A stretch of 56,061 nt of DNA, taken from NCBI RefSeq assembly GCF_028715765.1, contig NZ_JAQURE010000021.1, positions 1 to 56,061 of the forward strand. Direction: 5' to 3'. The translations under genes and the position numbers were made by a program. The DNA comes from Rhodoferax sp. GTDB lineage: Bacteria > Pseudomonadota > Gammaproteobacteria > Burkholderiales > Burkholderiaceae_C. Of this stretch, positions 1 to 10,599 are shown one piece after another. The stretch's first letter is position 1, and every line of letters begins with the position of its first letter. Under the pieces are notes generated by a model. The model was not told where the DNA came from. It worked only from the letters and a program-made list of their open reading frames with translations, and did not search any database.

Positions 1-243
1 CGACTCCTGTCTGAGTCGCTGACCGAATCACTGTTGTCGCGTTGCTTTTGACCAGGGCGGGGTCAGGGTAACACTCGCCCGGATACGCCGTTCTTTCACG
101 TTAAGGCTGGCAAAAATTAGCTCAAGCATTGCTCTGGGTATTTCACTTGGTTTTAACCGCAAATCTTGCTTGCAAGCGCAGTTTCAGTCGTTGAGCTGTG
201 TTATCGTTAGCGCTTCTTAAATTTCCCGAACACGGAGAATATC
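1..243. other. Region upstream of hfq
   Basis: No gene can be supported here. Bases 1-18 form a perfect 6-bp inverted repeat (CGACTC, 6-nt loop, GAGTCG) that could be the end of a terminator for a gene left of the window. The stretch just before hfq is AT-richer than its surroundings and probably holds the hfq promoter, but I see no convincing -35/-10 pair. A purine-rich CGGAG at about 233-237 is the likely ribosome binding site for hfq. Confidence 0.4.
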
Positions 244-495
244 GTGAGTAACAAAGGCCAACTTTTACAAGATCCGTTTCTGAACACTTTGCGTCGGGAG
301 CATGTACCAGTGTCAATTTACCTGGTGAACGGGATCAAACTTCAAGGCCAAATTGAGTCTTTTGACCAGTATGTTGTGTTGTTGCGCAACACAGTTACGC
401 AAATGGTTTACAAACACGCCATTTCAACCATTGTTCCAGGTCGCGCAGTGAATTTCTCTGTCACTGAAGGCGATCACCCCGCATCCGTTGGTTGA
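244..495 (+). CDS. hfq: RNA chaperone Hfq
   Basis: Hfq is the hexameric Sm-like chaperone that pairs small regulatory RNAs with mRNAs. The 83-residue product has the standard N-terminus ([19 protein letters not shown]), the Sm1 segment with the [18 protein letters not shown] stretch, and the Sm2 signature [10 protein letters not shown]. The C-terminal tail is short, as in other betaproteobacteria. Translation starts at a GTG preceded by CGGAG about 7 bases upstream. The stop codon lies inside the first codons of hflX, so the two are probably translationally coupled in the classical hfq-hflX-hflK-hflC order. Identification is certain. Confidence 0.98.
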   Translation: MSNKGQLLQDPFLNTLRREHVPVSIYLVNGIKLQGQIESFDQYVVLLRNTVTQMVYKHAISTIVPGRAVNFSVTEGDHPASVG

Positions 496-1651
496 TACCC
501 CCTTAACGCCTACCTTGTTAGTTGGGGTTGATTTCGGTTTACCTCATTTTGATAACCAATTAGAAGAATTAGGGCTACTCGCGCAAACTGCTGGTTTGTC
601 TCCAGTTGCTCGGGTTACTTGCAAGCGTCGTGCACCGGATGCAGCGTTGTTCGTGGGCTCTGGCAAAGCCGATGAAATCAAGATGCTTGCCACTCAAATG
701 GGTGTGCAAGAAATTCTGTTTGATCAAAGTTTGAGTCCGGCACAGCAGCGCAATCTTGAACGGCACTTAGAACTTCCGGTCAATGACAGAACGTTATTGA
801 TTCTGGAGATTTTTGGTCAACGCGCCCGCAGTCACGAAGGCAAATTGCAGGTTGAACTGGCTCGTTTGCAGTATTTGAGTACACGCTTGGTGCGTCGATG
901 GTCACATTTGGAGCGTCAAAGTGGTGGTATCGGTATGCGAGGCGGTCCAGGTGAGAGTCAAATTGAGCTTGACCGCCGCATGATTGGCGACAGTATCAAG
1001 CGCATCAAAGAGCGTCTGATCAAAGTCAAGCGGCAGCGACAAACACAGCGTCGTCAGCGCGATCGGCGTGATGCTTTCAACATTTCGCTGGTGGGGTACA
1101 CAAATGCTGGTAAATCAACGCTTTTCAATGCGCTGGTGAAAGCCAGAGTCTATGCCGCTGATCAACTGTTTGCCACGCTTGATACAACGACCCGCCAACT
1201 CTATTTGGGTGAACTGGGTTGTTCGGTCTCTTTGTCAGACACGGTTGGTTTCATCCGTGATTTGCCACACGGTTTGATTGACGCCTTTCAGGCGACTTTG
1301 CAAGAAGCCGTGGATGCAGATCTGTTGTTGCATGTGGTTGATTATTCAAGCCCAGATCACCTTGAACAAATCGCGCAGGTGCAGCGTGTATTGGCTGAGA
1401 TTGGTGCTGCAGATATTCCCCAAGTGCTGGTGTTCAACAAACTCGACAGGGTTTCAGATCAGGCTCAACCTGTCAACATGGCAGACACCTTCGACCTTTC
1501 TGGCACACCAACACCTCGCGTTTTCATCAGTGCCCAAAATGCCATTGGTGTACCTGCGCTACGGCAGTTGCTTGTAGAAAAAGTTCAATCGATGCAACCT
1601 ATGCACTCACCCAACACGTATTTCCCTTCAAGCCATGAGGCTGACAAGTGA
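488..1651 (+). CDS. hflX: GTPase HflX (ribosome-associated)
   Basis: HflX is an Obg-HflX GTPase that binds the 50S subunit and, in studied bacteria, rescues stalled or heat-damaged ribosomes. The 387-residue protein has the N-terminal HflX domain, the glycine-rich [16 protein letters not shown] linker at about 140-155, and the G domain: G1 GYTNAGKST at about 203-211, G3 DTVGF at 251-255 and G4 NKLD at 317-320. I chose the TTG start at 488, overlapping the end of hfq by 8 bases, because the conserved LLVGVDFG segment follows ten codons later and no better start exists. It sits in the hfq-hflX-hflKC operon. Confidence 0.96.
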   Translation: MVDTPLTPTLLVGVDFGLPHFDNQLEELGLLAQTAGLSPVARVTCKRRAPDAALFVGSGKADEIKMLATQMGVQEILFDQSLSPAQQRNLERHLELPVNDRTLLILEIFGQRARSHEGKLQVELARLQYLSTRLVRRWSHLERQSGGIGMRGGPGESQIELDRRMIGDSIKRIKERLIKVKRQRQTQRRQRDRRDAFNISLVGYTNAGKSTLFNALVKARVYAADQLFATLDTTTRQLYLGELGCSVSLSDTVGFIRDLPHGLIDAFQATLQEAVDADLLLHVVDYSSPDHLEQIAQVQRVLAEIGAADIPQVLVFNKLDRVSDQAQPVNMADTFDLSGTPTPRVFISAQNAIGVPALRQLLVEKVQSMQPMHSPNTYFPSSHEADK

Positions 1652-1690
1652 TTCGGCACAATTAATCTTGTTAATTCAATATCTGATTCG

Positions 1691-3079
1691 ATGAAACATC
1701 AAATTTCAACTTTTAGTCTGTTGGCGTTGCCGCGGCGTTTGCGGGGCATGTTCAATCTGAACGATCCACGCTGGGGTCGCAGTGACGATAAAAATACCGA
1801 AACACCCTCAGCGAATAGGCCTGACGATAAGCCAAGTGCGTCGGAAGACCCCAAACCTGAAGAGCGAACGCCACCTAAAAATCCAACCCAAGGCCCCCCT
1901 GATTTAGATGAGCTTTGGCGCGATTTCAATCGTAAACTGGGTGGCTTATTTGGCCAAGTCAAAAAACCAGGACGTGGCTTTCCTTCGGGCGGTGGCAACG
2001 GAAACGGTGGTGGATTTCAACCTGACATGAAAAGTGCAGGTATCGGCGCAGGTTTGGTTGCCGTTGTCGCCTTGTTGATTTGGCTTGGAACTGGGTTTTT
2101 CATTGTCCAAGAAGGCCAACAAGCTGTGATCACTCAATTTGGCAAGTACAACTCCACAGTAGGTGCGGGCTTTAATTGGCGCTTGCCTTACCCTATTCAG
2201 CGGCATGAGTTGATTTTTGTGACCCAGATTCGCTCAGTTGATGTGGGGCGAGATGTCGTCATCAAAGCCACTGGTTTACGCGAATCAGCCATGCTCACGG
2301 AAGACGAAAACATTGTGGAGATCAAATTTGCTGTGCAATACCGATTAAATGATGCGCGCGCCTATCTTTTTGAAAGCAAAGACCCCACTGGTGCTGTGGT
2401 TCAAGCAGCCGAAACCGCGGTGCGTGAAGTGGTCGGGAAAATGAAGATGGACAGTGCCCTGTCTGATGAGCGCGACCAAATCGCTCCCAGGGTTCGTGAA
2501 TTGATGCAAAAAATTCTGGATCGCTACAAGGTAGGCATTGAGGTTGTGGGTATCAATTTGCAACAAGGCGGTGTGCGTCCACCTGAGCAAGTTCAAGCTG
2601 CCTTTGATGATGTGTTGAAAGCAGGTCAGGAGCGCGAGCGTGCCAAGAATGAAGCACAAGCCTATGCCAATGACGTGGTGCCGCGAGCAGTGGGTGCTGC
2701 ATCGCGTTTGAAAGAAGAAGCTGATGCGTACAAATCACGAGTGGTGGCGCAAGCCCAAGGTGACGCACAGCGCTTTAAATCTGTCTTGAACGAATACCAA
2801 AAAGCACCTCAAGTCACTCGCGACCGGTTGTATATCGATGCCATGCAGCAGATTTACAGCAGCGTAACCAAGGTCATGGTGGATTCAAAACAAGGGTCAA
2901 ACCTGCTTTATTTACCGCTCGACAAATTGATTCAAATGACGGGTCAAGTGGCCGCTGACACGGCAGCGCAATCGCTGCCCACGACCTTACCTACACCTGA
3001 TGCAGCGAATGCCACAGCTGTTCCCAATGAAGCGCGGTTGCGTGACGCTGCACGTGCCCGCACTCGTGAAACCCGATAG
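1691..3079 (+). CDS. hflK: Membrane protease modulator HflK
   Basis: HflK forms a complex with HflC on the periplasmic side of the inner membrane that encloses and modulates the FtsH protease. The 462-residue protein has a polar Gly/Pro-rich N-terminal region (to about 110), one membrane segment at about 117-138 (GAGLVAVVALLIWLGTGFFI), then an SPFH/Band 7 domain and a long Ala/Arg/Glu-rich helical part, ending in a low-complexity basic tail. The start is uncertain: ATG 1691 has no clear ribosome binding site, and an alternative at 1748 (MFNLNDPRWGR) matches the usual HflK N-terminus. hflC follows 9 bases after the stop. Confidence 0.96.
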   Translation: MKHQISTFSLLALPRRLRGMFNLNDPRWGRSDDKNTETPSANRPDDKPSASEDPKPEERTPPKNPTQGPPDLDELWRDFNRKLGGLFGQVKKPGRGFPSGGGNGNGGGFQPDMKSAGIGAGLVAVVALLIWLGTGFFIVQEGQQAVITQFGKYNSTVGAGFNWRLPYPIQRHELIFVTQIRSVDVGRDVVIKATGLRESAMLTEDENIVEIKFAVQYRLNDARAYLFESKDPTGAVVQAAETAVREVVGKMKMDSALSDERDQIAPRVRELMQKILDRYKVGIEVVGINLQQGGVRPPEQVQAAFDDVLKAGQERERAKNEAQAYANDVVPRAVGAASRLKEEADAYKSRVVAQAQGDAQRFKSVLNEYQKAPQVTRDRLYIDAMQQIYSSVTKVMVDSKQGSNLLYLPLDKLIQMTGQVAADTAAQSLPTTLPTPDAANATAVPNEARLRDAARARTRETR

Positions 3080-3088
3080 GAGCCCACA

Positions 3089-3988
3089 ATGAACCGGTTG
3101 GGATTTATTTTTTCGTCGCTGCTTTTTTTGTTTGCCATTGCCAGTTCAATGCTGTTTGTGGTTGATCAACGTCAATTTGGTGTGGTTTTTGCACTGGGTC
3201 AAATCAAGGAAGTCATCACAGAGCCTGGCTTGAACTTCAAGCTGCCACCGCCTTTTCAGAATGTGTCGTACATTGACAAACGCCTCTTGACGCTTGACAG
3301 CACAGACAACGAACCGGTGCTGACGGCTGAGAAACAGCGTGTTGTGATTGATTGGTATGTGCGTTGGCGTATTTCTGAGCCCACCGAATACATTCGCAAT
3401 GTAGGCACCACAGAGGCCGCTGGTGCCAGCCAACTCAACCGCGTGGTTCGCAATGCGTTTCAAGAAGAAATCAACAAACGCACAGTGAAAGAACTTCTCT
3501 CAGCCAAGCGTGAGCAACTGATGGATGACGTCAAGGGTGAGGTGCTGTCGCAGGTGCGTGGTATCAAACCTTGGGGTGTCGATGTGATTGATGTTCGCAT
3601 CACCCGCGTCGATTATGTGGATGCCATTACCGAGTCGGTTTACCGTCGGATGGAAGCTGAGCGCAAACGCGTTGCCAATGAATTGCGTTCAACAGGTGCC
3701 GCTGAAGGTGAAAAGATCCGCGCCGATGCCGACCGCCAGCGTGAAATTACGGTGGCCAATGCCTACCGTGACGCCCAAAAAATCAAGGGTGAAGGCGATG
3801 CTGAGGCCTCCAAACTGTATGCTGAATCATTTGGTCGGGATCCCCAATTTGCCCAGTTTTATCGCAGTTTGGATGCCTACAAATCTTCGTTCAATAAAAA
3901 GAGCGATGTGATGGTGCTTGATCCTTCAAGCTCTGAGTTTTTCAAATCCATGCGTGGGGGTGTGACCTTGCCCCCGGTCAAAAAGTAA
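3089..3988 (+). CDS. hflC: Membrane protease modulator HflC
   Basis: HflC is the partner of HflK in the FtsH-modulating complex. The 299-residue protein has one N-terminal membrane segment (about residues 4-23), followed by the SPFH/Band 7 domain (FGVVFALGQIKEVITEPGLNFKLP) and a charged helical region (RRMEAERKRVANELRSTG) typical of the family. A GGAG sits 6-10 bases before the ATG. Length and layout are normal, and the gene is placed between hflK and the DUF2065 gene as in other Burkholderiales. Confidence 0.97.
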   Translation: MNRLGFIFSSLLFLFAIASSMLFVVDQRQFGVVFALGQIKEVITEPGLNFKLPPPFQNVSYIDKRLLTLDSTDNEPVLTAEKQRVVIDWYVRWRISEPTEYIRNVGTTEAAGASQLNRVVRNAFQEEINKRTVKELLSAKREQLMDDVKGEVLSQVRGIKPWGVDVIDVRITRVDYVDAITESVYRRMEAERKRVANELRSTGAAEGEKIRADADRQREITVANAYRDAQKIKGEGDAEASKLYAESFGRDPQFAQFYRSLDAYKSSFNKKSDVMVLDPSSSEFFKSMRGGVTLPPVKK

Positions 3989-3995
3989 GTCAGTT

Positions 3996-4184
3996 GTGGA
4001 CAGTGCTGTTTTCTGGTCTGCCATGGCGTTGGTGTTGGTGATTGAAGGCTTCATGCCTTTTGTCTCACCAGCAACCTGGCGCAAAACCTTCGTGCAAATA
4101 TTGCAGCTCTCTGATGGCCAACTTCGTTTTTTCGGTCTGGTCAGTTTGCTGTGTGGGCTCGCACTGTTTTGGTGGGTGGCCTGA
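3996..4184 (+). CDS. DUF2065 small membrane protein
   Basis: A 62-residue protein with two membrane segments (about 5-20 and 43-60) separated by a short basic loop (SPATWRKTFVQILQLSDGQL). It matches the YjeT/DUF2065 family, which follows hflC in many proteobacteria and whose molecular role is unknown. It starts at GTG 3996, only 7 bases after the hflC stop, so it is almost certainly the last gene of the hfq operon. A link to the HflKC/FtsH complex is suggested only by its position. Confidence 0.85.
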   Translation: MDSAVFWSAMALVLVIEGFMPFVSPATWRKTFVQILQLSDGQLRFFGLVSLLCGLALFWWVA

Positions 4185-4240
4185 CGGAATCACCCTATTA
4201 GCCCGGTAAAATCGCCTTTTTAACAGCCCTCCAAAATCAC

Positions 4241-5389
4241 ATGTCTGCTTGGGTCCTGCCGGATCACATTGCCGATGTTTTGCCGTCTGAAGCACGGCAC
4301 ATCGAAGAACTTCGTCGAGATCTGCTTGACATGGCGCGTTGCTACGGCTTTGAGCTGGTGATGCCGCCACTGTTGGAGCATCTTGAGTCATTGTTGTCGG
4401 GCTCTGGTGAAGCGCTTGATCTTCAAACCTTTAAATTGGTTGATCAACTCTCAGGTCGCACTATGGGGGTGCGTGCAGACTGCACGCCCCAAGTGGCTCG
4501 CATTGATGCCCATTTGCTTAACCGCTCCGGTGTGACGCGCTTGTGTTACTGCGGGTCTGTTTTACACACCTTGCCTGCAGCACCGCATGCCACACGCGAG
4601 CCCTTGCAGTTTGGGGCCGAGATTTACGGGCATGCAGGGCTAGAGGCCGACATTGAAATGTTGTCATTGGCATTGGATTGTTTGCGCGTGGCTCGCTTGA
4701 GTCAGCCCAACATCGATTTAGCGGATGCCAGTTTGGTCAAAGCACTGCTCAATGGGGTGTCTTTGAATGCATCGCGCAGGTCTCAGCTTCACGCCGCCTT
4801 GGCCGCCAAAGACAGTCCTGAATTGCGGCAGTTGACCCAAGATTTCCCTGCCCAAGTGCGCGAGGGGCTCTTGGCCTTGGTTGGCTTATATGGTGACGAA
4901 TCTGTTTTGTCTGAAGCCAAAAATGCCATCCCGCCCCTACCCGGAGTGCATGAGGCGCTACAAAATTTAAAGTTTTTGGCAGATCACTTGCGAGGTGTCA
5001 ATGTGACTTTTGATTTGGCTGATGTGCGCGGCTACTCCTACTACACAGGTGCCAGATTTGCTATTTATGCACCGGGTTCCAGTGATGCGTTGGTGCGTGG
5101 TGGTCGCTACGATCAAGTGGGTGCAGTCTTTGGGCGCAATCGTCCCGCCGTAGGGCTGAGCCTCGATTTAAAGGCCTTGGTTCGAGTGGTTTCGGCTCGA
5201 CCGCTGCAAGCTGCTATTCGTGCGCCGTGGCGGGATGATGTGCACCTGAACGCAGCCGTAGCTGCTTTGCGCTCACGCGGAGAAATTGTGGTGTGCGTTT
5301 TGCCTGGGCATGAAAATGAGGTTGATGAATTCTTGTGCGATCGCGAGCTGACGCAGGTTGCCGGGCAATGGGTCGTTCAATCGGTGTAA
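4241..5389 (+). CDS. hisZ: ATP phosphoribosyltransferase regulatory subunit HisZ
   Basis: HisZ is a catalytically inactive paralogue of histidyl-tRNA synthetase that activates the short form of HisG in the first step of histidine synthesis. The 382-residue product keeps the class II synthetase fold: motif 2-like [16 protein letters not shown] near residue 80 and the [16 protein letters not shown] segment near 265. It lacks the HisRS anticodon-binding domain, as expected. It is separated by 56 bases from DUF2065 and lies 12 bases before purA, an order widely seen in betaproteobacteria. The hisG partner is not in this window. Confidence 0.95.
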   Translation: MSAWVLPDHIADVLPSEARHIEELRRDLLDMARCYGFELVMPPLLEHLESLLSGSGEALDLQTFKLVDQLSGRTMGVRADCTPQVARIDAHLLNRSGVTRLCYCGSVLHTLPAAPHATREPLQFGAEIYGHAGLEADIEMLSLALDCLRVARLSQPNIDLADASLVKALLNGVSLNASRRSQLHAALAAKDSPELRQLTQDFPAQVREGLLALVGLYGDESVLSEAKNAIPPLPGVHEALQNLKFLADHLRGVNVTFDLADVRGYSYYTGARFAIYAPGSSDALVRGGRYDQVGAVFGRNRPAVGLSLDLKALVRVVSARPLQAAIRAPWRDDVHLNAAVAALRSRGEIVVCVLPGHENEVDEFLCDRELTQVAGQWVVQSV

Positions 5390-5401
5390 ACCAAAACATA
5401 A

Positions 5402-6790
<1,389 letters not shown>

Positions 6791-6800
6791 ATATTTAAGC

Positions 6801-6846
6801 AAAATTGACCTCTAGCGCTTGATAAGCAAGCGTGAGTAACTCTATA
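6801..6846 (+). repeat. Palindromic repeat copy A (intergenic)
   Basis: Forward copy of the dispersed repeat: AAAATTGACCTCTAGCGCTT followed by GATAAGCAAGCGTGAGTAAC. The core CGCTTG/CAAGCG can form a hairpin. It separates purA from the phosphoribosyltransferase gene and may affect transcript ends. Confidence 0.75.
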
Positions 6847-6861
6847 TTTAGGAGCGGACTG

Positions 6862-7386
6862 ATGTTGACAGAAGACGGTAAACACTTGTATGTGAGTTAT
6901 GACGAATACCATAATTTGATTGAAAAACTGGCCATCAAAATATTTCAATCGGGCTGGGCATTCGACACCATTTTGTGTCTCGCGCGTGGCGGCATGCGCC
7001 CTGGTGACATTCTTTCGCGCGTGTTTGACAAGCCTTTGGCCATCATGTCTACCAGCTCGTACCGGTCTGAAGCGGGTACTGTCCAAGGTAACCTCGACAT
7101 CGCTCACTACATCACCACCCCCAAGGGTGAAATTGCTGGCAAGGTGTTGGTGGTAGATGACCTGGCTGATTCAGGGCACACCTTAGCGGCCGTCATGCAG
7201 CAGCTGAAAAACAATTACAAACCCATCACCGAGCTGCGCAGTGCCGTGATTTGGACCAAGGCCGTATCGACCTTTGAACCCGATTACTGTGTGGAGCATT
7301 TGCCTACCAATCCCTGGATACATCAGCCTTTTGAGAGCTATGACAGTTTGCGCCCTGAGCAATTGATCTCCAAGTGGAGCGTCTGA
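6862..7386 (+). CDS. Purine phosphoribosyltransferase (hypoxanthine/xanthine type)
   Basis: A type I phosphoribosyltransferase of 174 residues. The PRPP-binding motif VLVVDDLADSGHTLAAV lies near residues 94-110, preceded by the LARGGMRPGDILSRV loop. The family salvages purine bases by joining them to PRPP; the position next to purA fits a purine substrate, but the exact base cannot be read from sequence. I use the ATG at 6862 because AGGAGCGG lies 5 bases upstream; an in-frame GTG at 6832 would put the N-terminus inside the repeat and has no binding site. Confidence 0.85.
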   Translation: MLTEDGKHLYVSYDEYHNLIEKLAIKIFQSGWAFDTILCLARGGMRPGDILSRVFDKPLAIMSTSSYRSEAGTVQGNLDIAHYITTPKGEIAGKVLVVDDLADSGHTLAAVMQQLKNNYKPITELRSAVIWTKAVSTFEPDYCVEHLPTNPWIHQPFESYDSLRPEQLISKWSV

Positions 7387-7404
7387 GTTTGTTGCTGACA
7401 CGCC

Positions 7405-8610
7405 ATGGCTGATTTCACCACCACCCTGATTCACCATCCTTACCAGCCACCAGCTGGTTTTGTCGCGCCTCAGCCTGGCGTGTTCAAGGCTTCAACCGTG
7501 TACTTTCCCAATGTGTGCGCCATGCGCGAGTTCGATTGGAAAGACAAGTCTGCCTACACCTATGGCTTGCACGGCACGCCCACCACTTACACCCTTGAAG
7601 CGCGCTTGTGTACCTTGGAGGGAGGCCAACAGTGCTTGTTGGTTCCCAGTGGTCTGGCGGCAATTGCCACGGTGTCTTTGGCCTTGCTTCACGCTGGTGA
7701 CGAGGTGCTTTTGCCAGACAACGCTTACGGCCCATCCAAAGCGCTGGCTGAGGGGGAGCTGACTCACTGGGGCATCACCCACCAGTATTTCGACCCCATG
7801 GATCCGGCCGATTTGGCTGCCAAAATTTCACCTCGTACCAAACTGGTGTGGCTTGAAGCAGCGGGCTCTGTGACCTTGGAGTTCCCTGATTTGGTGGCGC
7901 AGGTTCGTTTGTGCAAAGCGGCTGGCGTGTGCTGTGCGCTAGACAACACCTGGGGGGCTGGCTTGGCGTTCAAGCCGTTTGACCTGACGCCTGAGGTGTC
8001 TCCGGCGCTGGCCGTAGACATCTCTGTTCATGCTTTGACCAAATACCCAAGCGGCGGCGGCGATGTGTTGATGGGCAGCATCATCACCCAGCATGAGCCA
8101 CTGCACATGAAGCTCAAGCTCTGTCATATGCGCCTTGGTTTGGGTGTGGCCGCCAACGATGCCGAGTTGGTGCTGCGCTCATTGCCCAGCATGGCCTTGC
8201 GTTACCACGCGCATGACGTAACCACGCGCGAGTTGGCGCTGTGGTGCGAGCAGCGCGCAGAGTTTGCCCAAGTGTTGCATCCTGCCTTGCCACATTCACC
8301 CGGCCATGCCCATTGGCATGCCCTGTGTGGTCATGCCAATGGGGGGGCAGCGGGTTTGCTCAGCGTGGTGTTTAAGCCTGAATTCAGCCAAGCCCAGGTG
8401 GACGCGTTTTGTAACCACTTGACCTTGTTCAAAATTGGTTACAGCTGGGGCGGCCCAGTCAGCTTGGTCATGCCCTACGAGCTGGCCAGCATGCGCCAAA
8501 GTTGGCCAACGCATCTGCAACAGGGCATTTTGGTGCGCTTTTCTGTGGGGTTGGAAGCTGCGGCAGATTTGCAAGCTGATGTGTCAAATGCGTTGAACGC
8601 ATTGATTTGA
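7405..8610 (+). CDS. metC: Cystathionine beta-lyase (Cys/Met PLP-dependent enzyme)
   Basis: A 401-residue pyridoxal-phosphate enzyme of the Cys/Met metabolism family. The PLP-binding lysine is K213 in SVHALTKYPSGGGD, and the upstream YGLHGTPTTYTLEARLCTLEGG and PSGLAAI segments are typical of MetC. Cystathionine beta-lyase splits cystathionine to homocysteine, pyruvate and ammonia in methionine synthesis. Closely related lyases (gamma-synthase, gamma-lyase) share the fold, so the exact substrate is inferred. It starts 18 bases after the phosphoribosyltransferase and may be co-transcribed. Confidence 0.87.
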   Translation: MADFTTTLIHHPYQPPAGFVAPQPGVFKASTVYFPNVCAMREFDWKDKSAYTYGLHGTPTTYTLEARLCTLEGGQQCLLVPSGLAAIATVSLALLHAGDEVLLPDNAYGPSKALAEGELTHWGITHQYFDPMDPADLAAKISPRTKLVWLEAAGSVTLEFPDLVAQVRLCKAAGVCCALDNTWGAGLAFKPFDLTPEVSPALAVDISVHALTKYPSGGGDVLMGSIITQHEPLHMKLKLCHMRLGLGVAANDAELVLRSLPSMALRYHAHDVTTRELALWCEQRAEFAQVLHPALPHSPGHAHWHALCGHANGGAAGLLSVVFKPEFSQAQVDAFCNHLTLFKIGYSWGGPVSLVMPYELASMRQSWPTHLQQGILVRFSVGLEAAADLQADVSNALNALI

Positions 8611-8683
8611 TCGGCTGGCCTCTGCTGTTTCTGCTTCAGTTGCCCAGCCGGGTAAAATTAAAGCATTAACTTGAAAGCACACC

Positions 8684-8851
8684 TTGGCAACACCTAATTA
8701 CGGCTACGAAAAACGTCAAAAAGAATTGGCGAAAAAGAAGAAAAAAGAAGAGAAACTCAAAGAAAAAGCCCAGCGTAAAGTAGGTGAGGGTGCCTCTGAC
8801 GGGCATTCTGCTGATGACACCCATGAAGTCTCCAGCCCAACGGCTGAATGA
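8684..8851 (+). CDS. Small Lys-rich conserved protein (55 aa)
   Basis: A 55-residue reading frame starting at TTG 8684 (MATPNYGYEKRQKELAKKKK) with a highly basic first half made of Lys/Glu runs and an acidic, Ser-rich end. An in-frame stop at 8672 leaves TTG as the only reasonable start. Small proteins beginning with an NYGYEKRQKELAKKKKKEEK-like segment are common in Burkholderiales, which supports a real gene; the function is unknown. A TAAAAT at 8653-8658 could be the -10 element. It stands alone between metC and the convergent mnmH. Confidence 0.7.
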   Translation: MATPNYGYEKRQKELAKKKKKEEKLKEKAQRKVGEGASDGHSADDTHEVSSPTAE

Positions 8852-8854
8852 TCC

Positions 8855-9925
8855 CTATTGTGGGCCGTCACATTTTTTAAAAAGTTGATGTGCAGCAGCC
8901 TGCAAGCTCTCGCTGCTGCGGTCTGGTAACTGTATTTTTTGCGCCTGTGCGATGCCTGTGAAGTTGCGTTGCATGGACTGAAGATAGGCCGGGTCGTAGT
9001 GCTGTTTGAGCAAATCCATCACCACGGGTGCAAACTCACCTGCATGTGCCTGTTGCTGCCATGCCTCCACCACCTTGTGGCCTTTGAGCGGGACCAACAC
9101 CGACAGACGGTCACAAAAATAGGTCACATCACGCACCAAGTGGCTGTAGTCTTCTAGGAGCAACGCCACCCGCTCTTCATCAGAGAGCTGAAGGTCAACA
9201 CAGTCGCTGAGTCGCATGGCTTCGATCAGGCAAGAGGGCACACTCAGATTGCCCACTTTTTTGCTTTCACTTTCCACAAAGATGGGTTGGTTGGCGTTGA
9301 AGTGGCGCAATTTGTCCCAAATCAAGGTTTCGAACCGCTTTTGGCTGGGCTGCATCTGGCCTGGAATGGCGCCCAGGACAGAGCTTCGGTGCTGCGCCAG
9401 GTCTTCCAGATCAAGCACTTGCGCGCCAGCTGCCGCCATCGTCTGCAGCAAGCGTGTTTTGCCGCTGCCCGTGGGGCCACAAATCACCTTGAAACACAGT
9501 GCCGTAACCAAGCGTGCCGTGTCTTGCACCAGCGCGGCGCGAAAAGCCTTGTAGCCACCTTCCACCAGCGTCACGCGAAATCCGATTTGACTCAGCACCA
9601 ACGCCAATGAACCGCTGCGTTGACCGCCACGCCAGCAATAGGCTAATGGCTTCCAGTCTCTGGCCTTGTCCAGCAGCTCGCGCTCAATGTGTGCGGCTAT
9701 GTTGCGTGCGGCCATGAAGGCGCCCCGCTTGCGCGCTTCAAATGGGTTGACTTGCTTGTACAGCGTGCCAATCTCAATGCGCTGCGCGTTGTTCAAGGTT
9801 GGCCAGTTGACGGCGTCGGGCAGGTGATCCAGGGCGAATTCGGCTTCGCTGCGGGCATCGATCACGGTATCAAAATCGGCCCAACGGGCGATCACTTCGC
9901 TGGCAGGCAGGGGTGTCAAGCTCAT
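8855..9925 (-). CDS. mnmH: tRNA 2-selenouridine/geranyl-2-thiouridine synthase
   Basis: MnmH (SelU/YbbB) replaces sulfur by selenium at the wobble 2-thiouridine of certain tRNAs using selenophosphate. The 356-residue protein has an N-terminal rhodanese domain with the catalytic cysteine in AYCWRGGQRSGS (about residue 97) and a C-terminal P-loop domain with GPTGSGKTRLL (about 151-161). I start at the ATG that overlaps the tesA stop (ATGA) and has AAGGA upstream, rather than 9 codons earlier. It is cotranscribed with tesA. The selenophosphate synthetase SelD is not in the window. Confidence 0.93.
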   Translation of the reverse strand: MSLTPLPASEVIARWADFDTVIDARSEAEFALDHLPDAVNWPTLNNAQRIEIGTLYKQVNPFEARKRGAFMAARNIAAHIERELLDKARDWKPLAYCWRGGQRSGSLALVLSQIGFRVTLVEGGYKAFRAALVQDTARLVTALCFKVICGPTGSGKTRLLQTMAAAGAQVLDLEDLAQHRSSVLGAIPGQMQPSQKRFETLIWDKLRHFNANQPIFVESESKKVGNLSVPSCLIEAMRLSDCVDLQLSDEERVALLLEDYSHLVRDVTYFCDRLSVLVPLKGHKVVEAWQQQAHAGEFAPVVMDLLKQHYDPAYLQSMQRNFTGIAQAQKIQLPDRSSESLQAAAHQLFKKCDGPQ

Positions 9926-10599
9926 TGCAATCCTTTTTGAATGGCTGGCCACACATGGGTCAAAACCAGCGGGTGCGCTGCTTCCTTGAGGTGAATTCGG
10001 TCAGCCTGAAACCACTTCAAACTGTCAGGTTCTTCAGTGATGCGTGGTGGGAAAAACGGTACCAGCGCCACGCGCTGGGTTTGGGCAATTTTGGCGTAGG
10101 CGTCTGAAAAGGCTGCTGCATAACTGCGCCCATAGTTAGGTGGGATTTGCATCCCCAGCAACAGCACCCGCGCATGCGCTTGCTGCGCCATTTGCGTCAG
10201 GGTCTTCAGGTTGTCATGGGTCAGCGCAAGGGGAAGCCCACGCAAGGCGTCGTTGCCACCCAGTTCAATCACCACCAGTGTCGGCTGATGCTGTGCCAGC
10301 AAAGCCGGCATTCTGGAGCGGCCGCCCGAGGTGGTGTCGCCGCTGATGCTGGCGTTGATGACTTGGACAGACATCTTTTCAGCAAGCAACTTTTTCTCAA
10401 GCAAAGCCACCCAACCGGTGCCGCGTTTCAGACCATACTCAGCACTCAGCGAGTCGCCCACAACCAAAATTCGGTGGGGGCGCTTTTGCGGCAGCGGCGC
10501 GGCTTGCGAGCTGCTTTGCAACCCTACAAGCCAGGGCGCAACGCCAGCCAAGATAAAGTGGCGGCGTTGAAAAGAAATAAACGGATAGAAGGAAGTCAT
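9922..10599 (-). CDS. tesA: TesA-like GDSL/SGNH esterase (arylesterase)
   Basis: A 225-residue SGNH hydrolase of the multifunctional acyl-CoA thioesterase I / arylesterase type. Block I is VVGDSLSAEYG (nucleophile Ser), block III GGNDALRG, and the catalytic Asp/His pair lies in ADRIHLKEAAH near the C-terminus. The N-terminus SFQRRHFILAGVAPWLVG resembles a twin-arginine signal, suggesting export. The ATG at 10599 shares the palindrome CATG with the divergent ABC ATPase; earlier in-frame ATGs at about 10614 are alternatives since no clear ribosome binding site is seen. mnmH follows with a 4-base overlap. Confidence 0.9.
   Translation of the reverse strand: MTSFYPFISFQRRHFILAGVAPWLVGLQSSSQAAPLPQKRPHRILVVGDSLSAEYGLKRGTGWVALLEKKLLAEKMSVQVINASISGDTTSGGRSRMPALLAQHQPTLVVIELGGNDALRGLPLALTHDNLKTLTQMAQQAHARVLLLGMQIPPNYGRSYAAAFSDAYAKIAQTQRVALVPFFPPRITEEPDSLKWFQADRIHLKEAAHPLVLTHVWPAIQKGLQ

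Noticed and set aside
4644..4667. GGGCTAGAGGCCGACATTGA in hisZ, similar to one end of the dispersed repeat
   Set aside because: Only one half matches and it encodes a segment conserved in HisZ/HisRS proteins.
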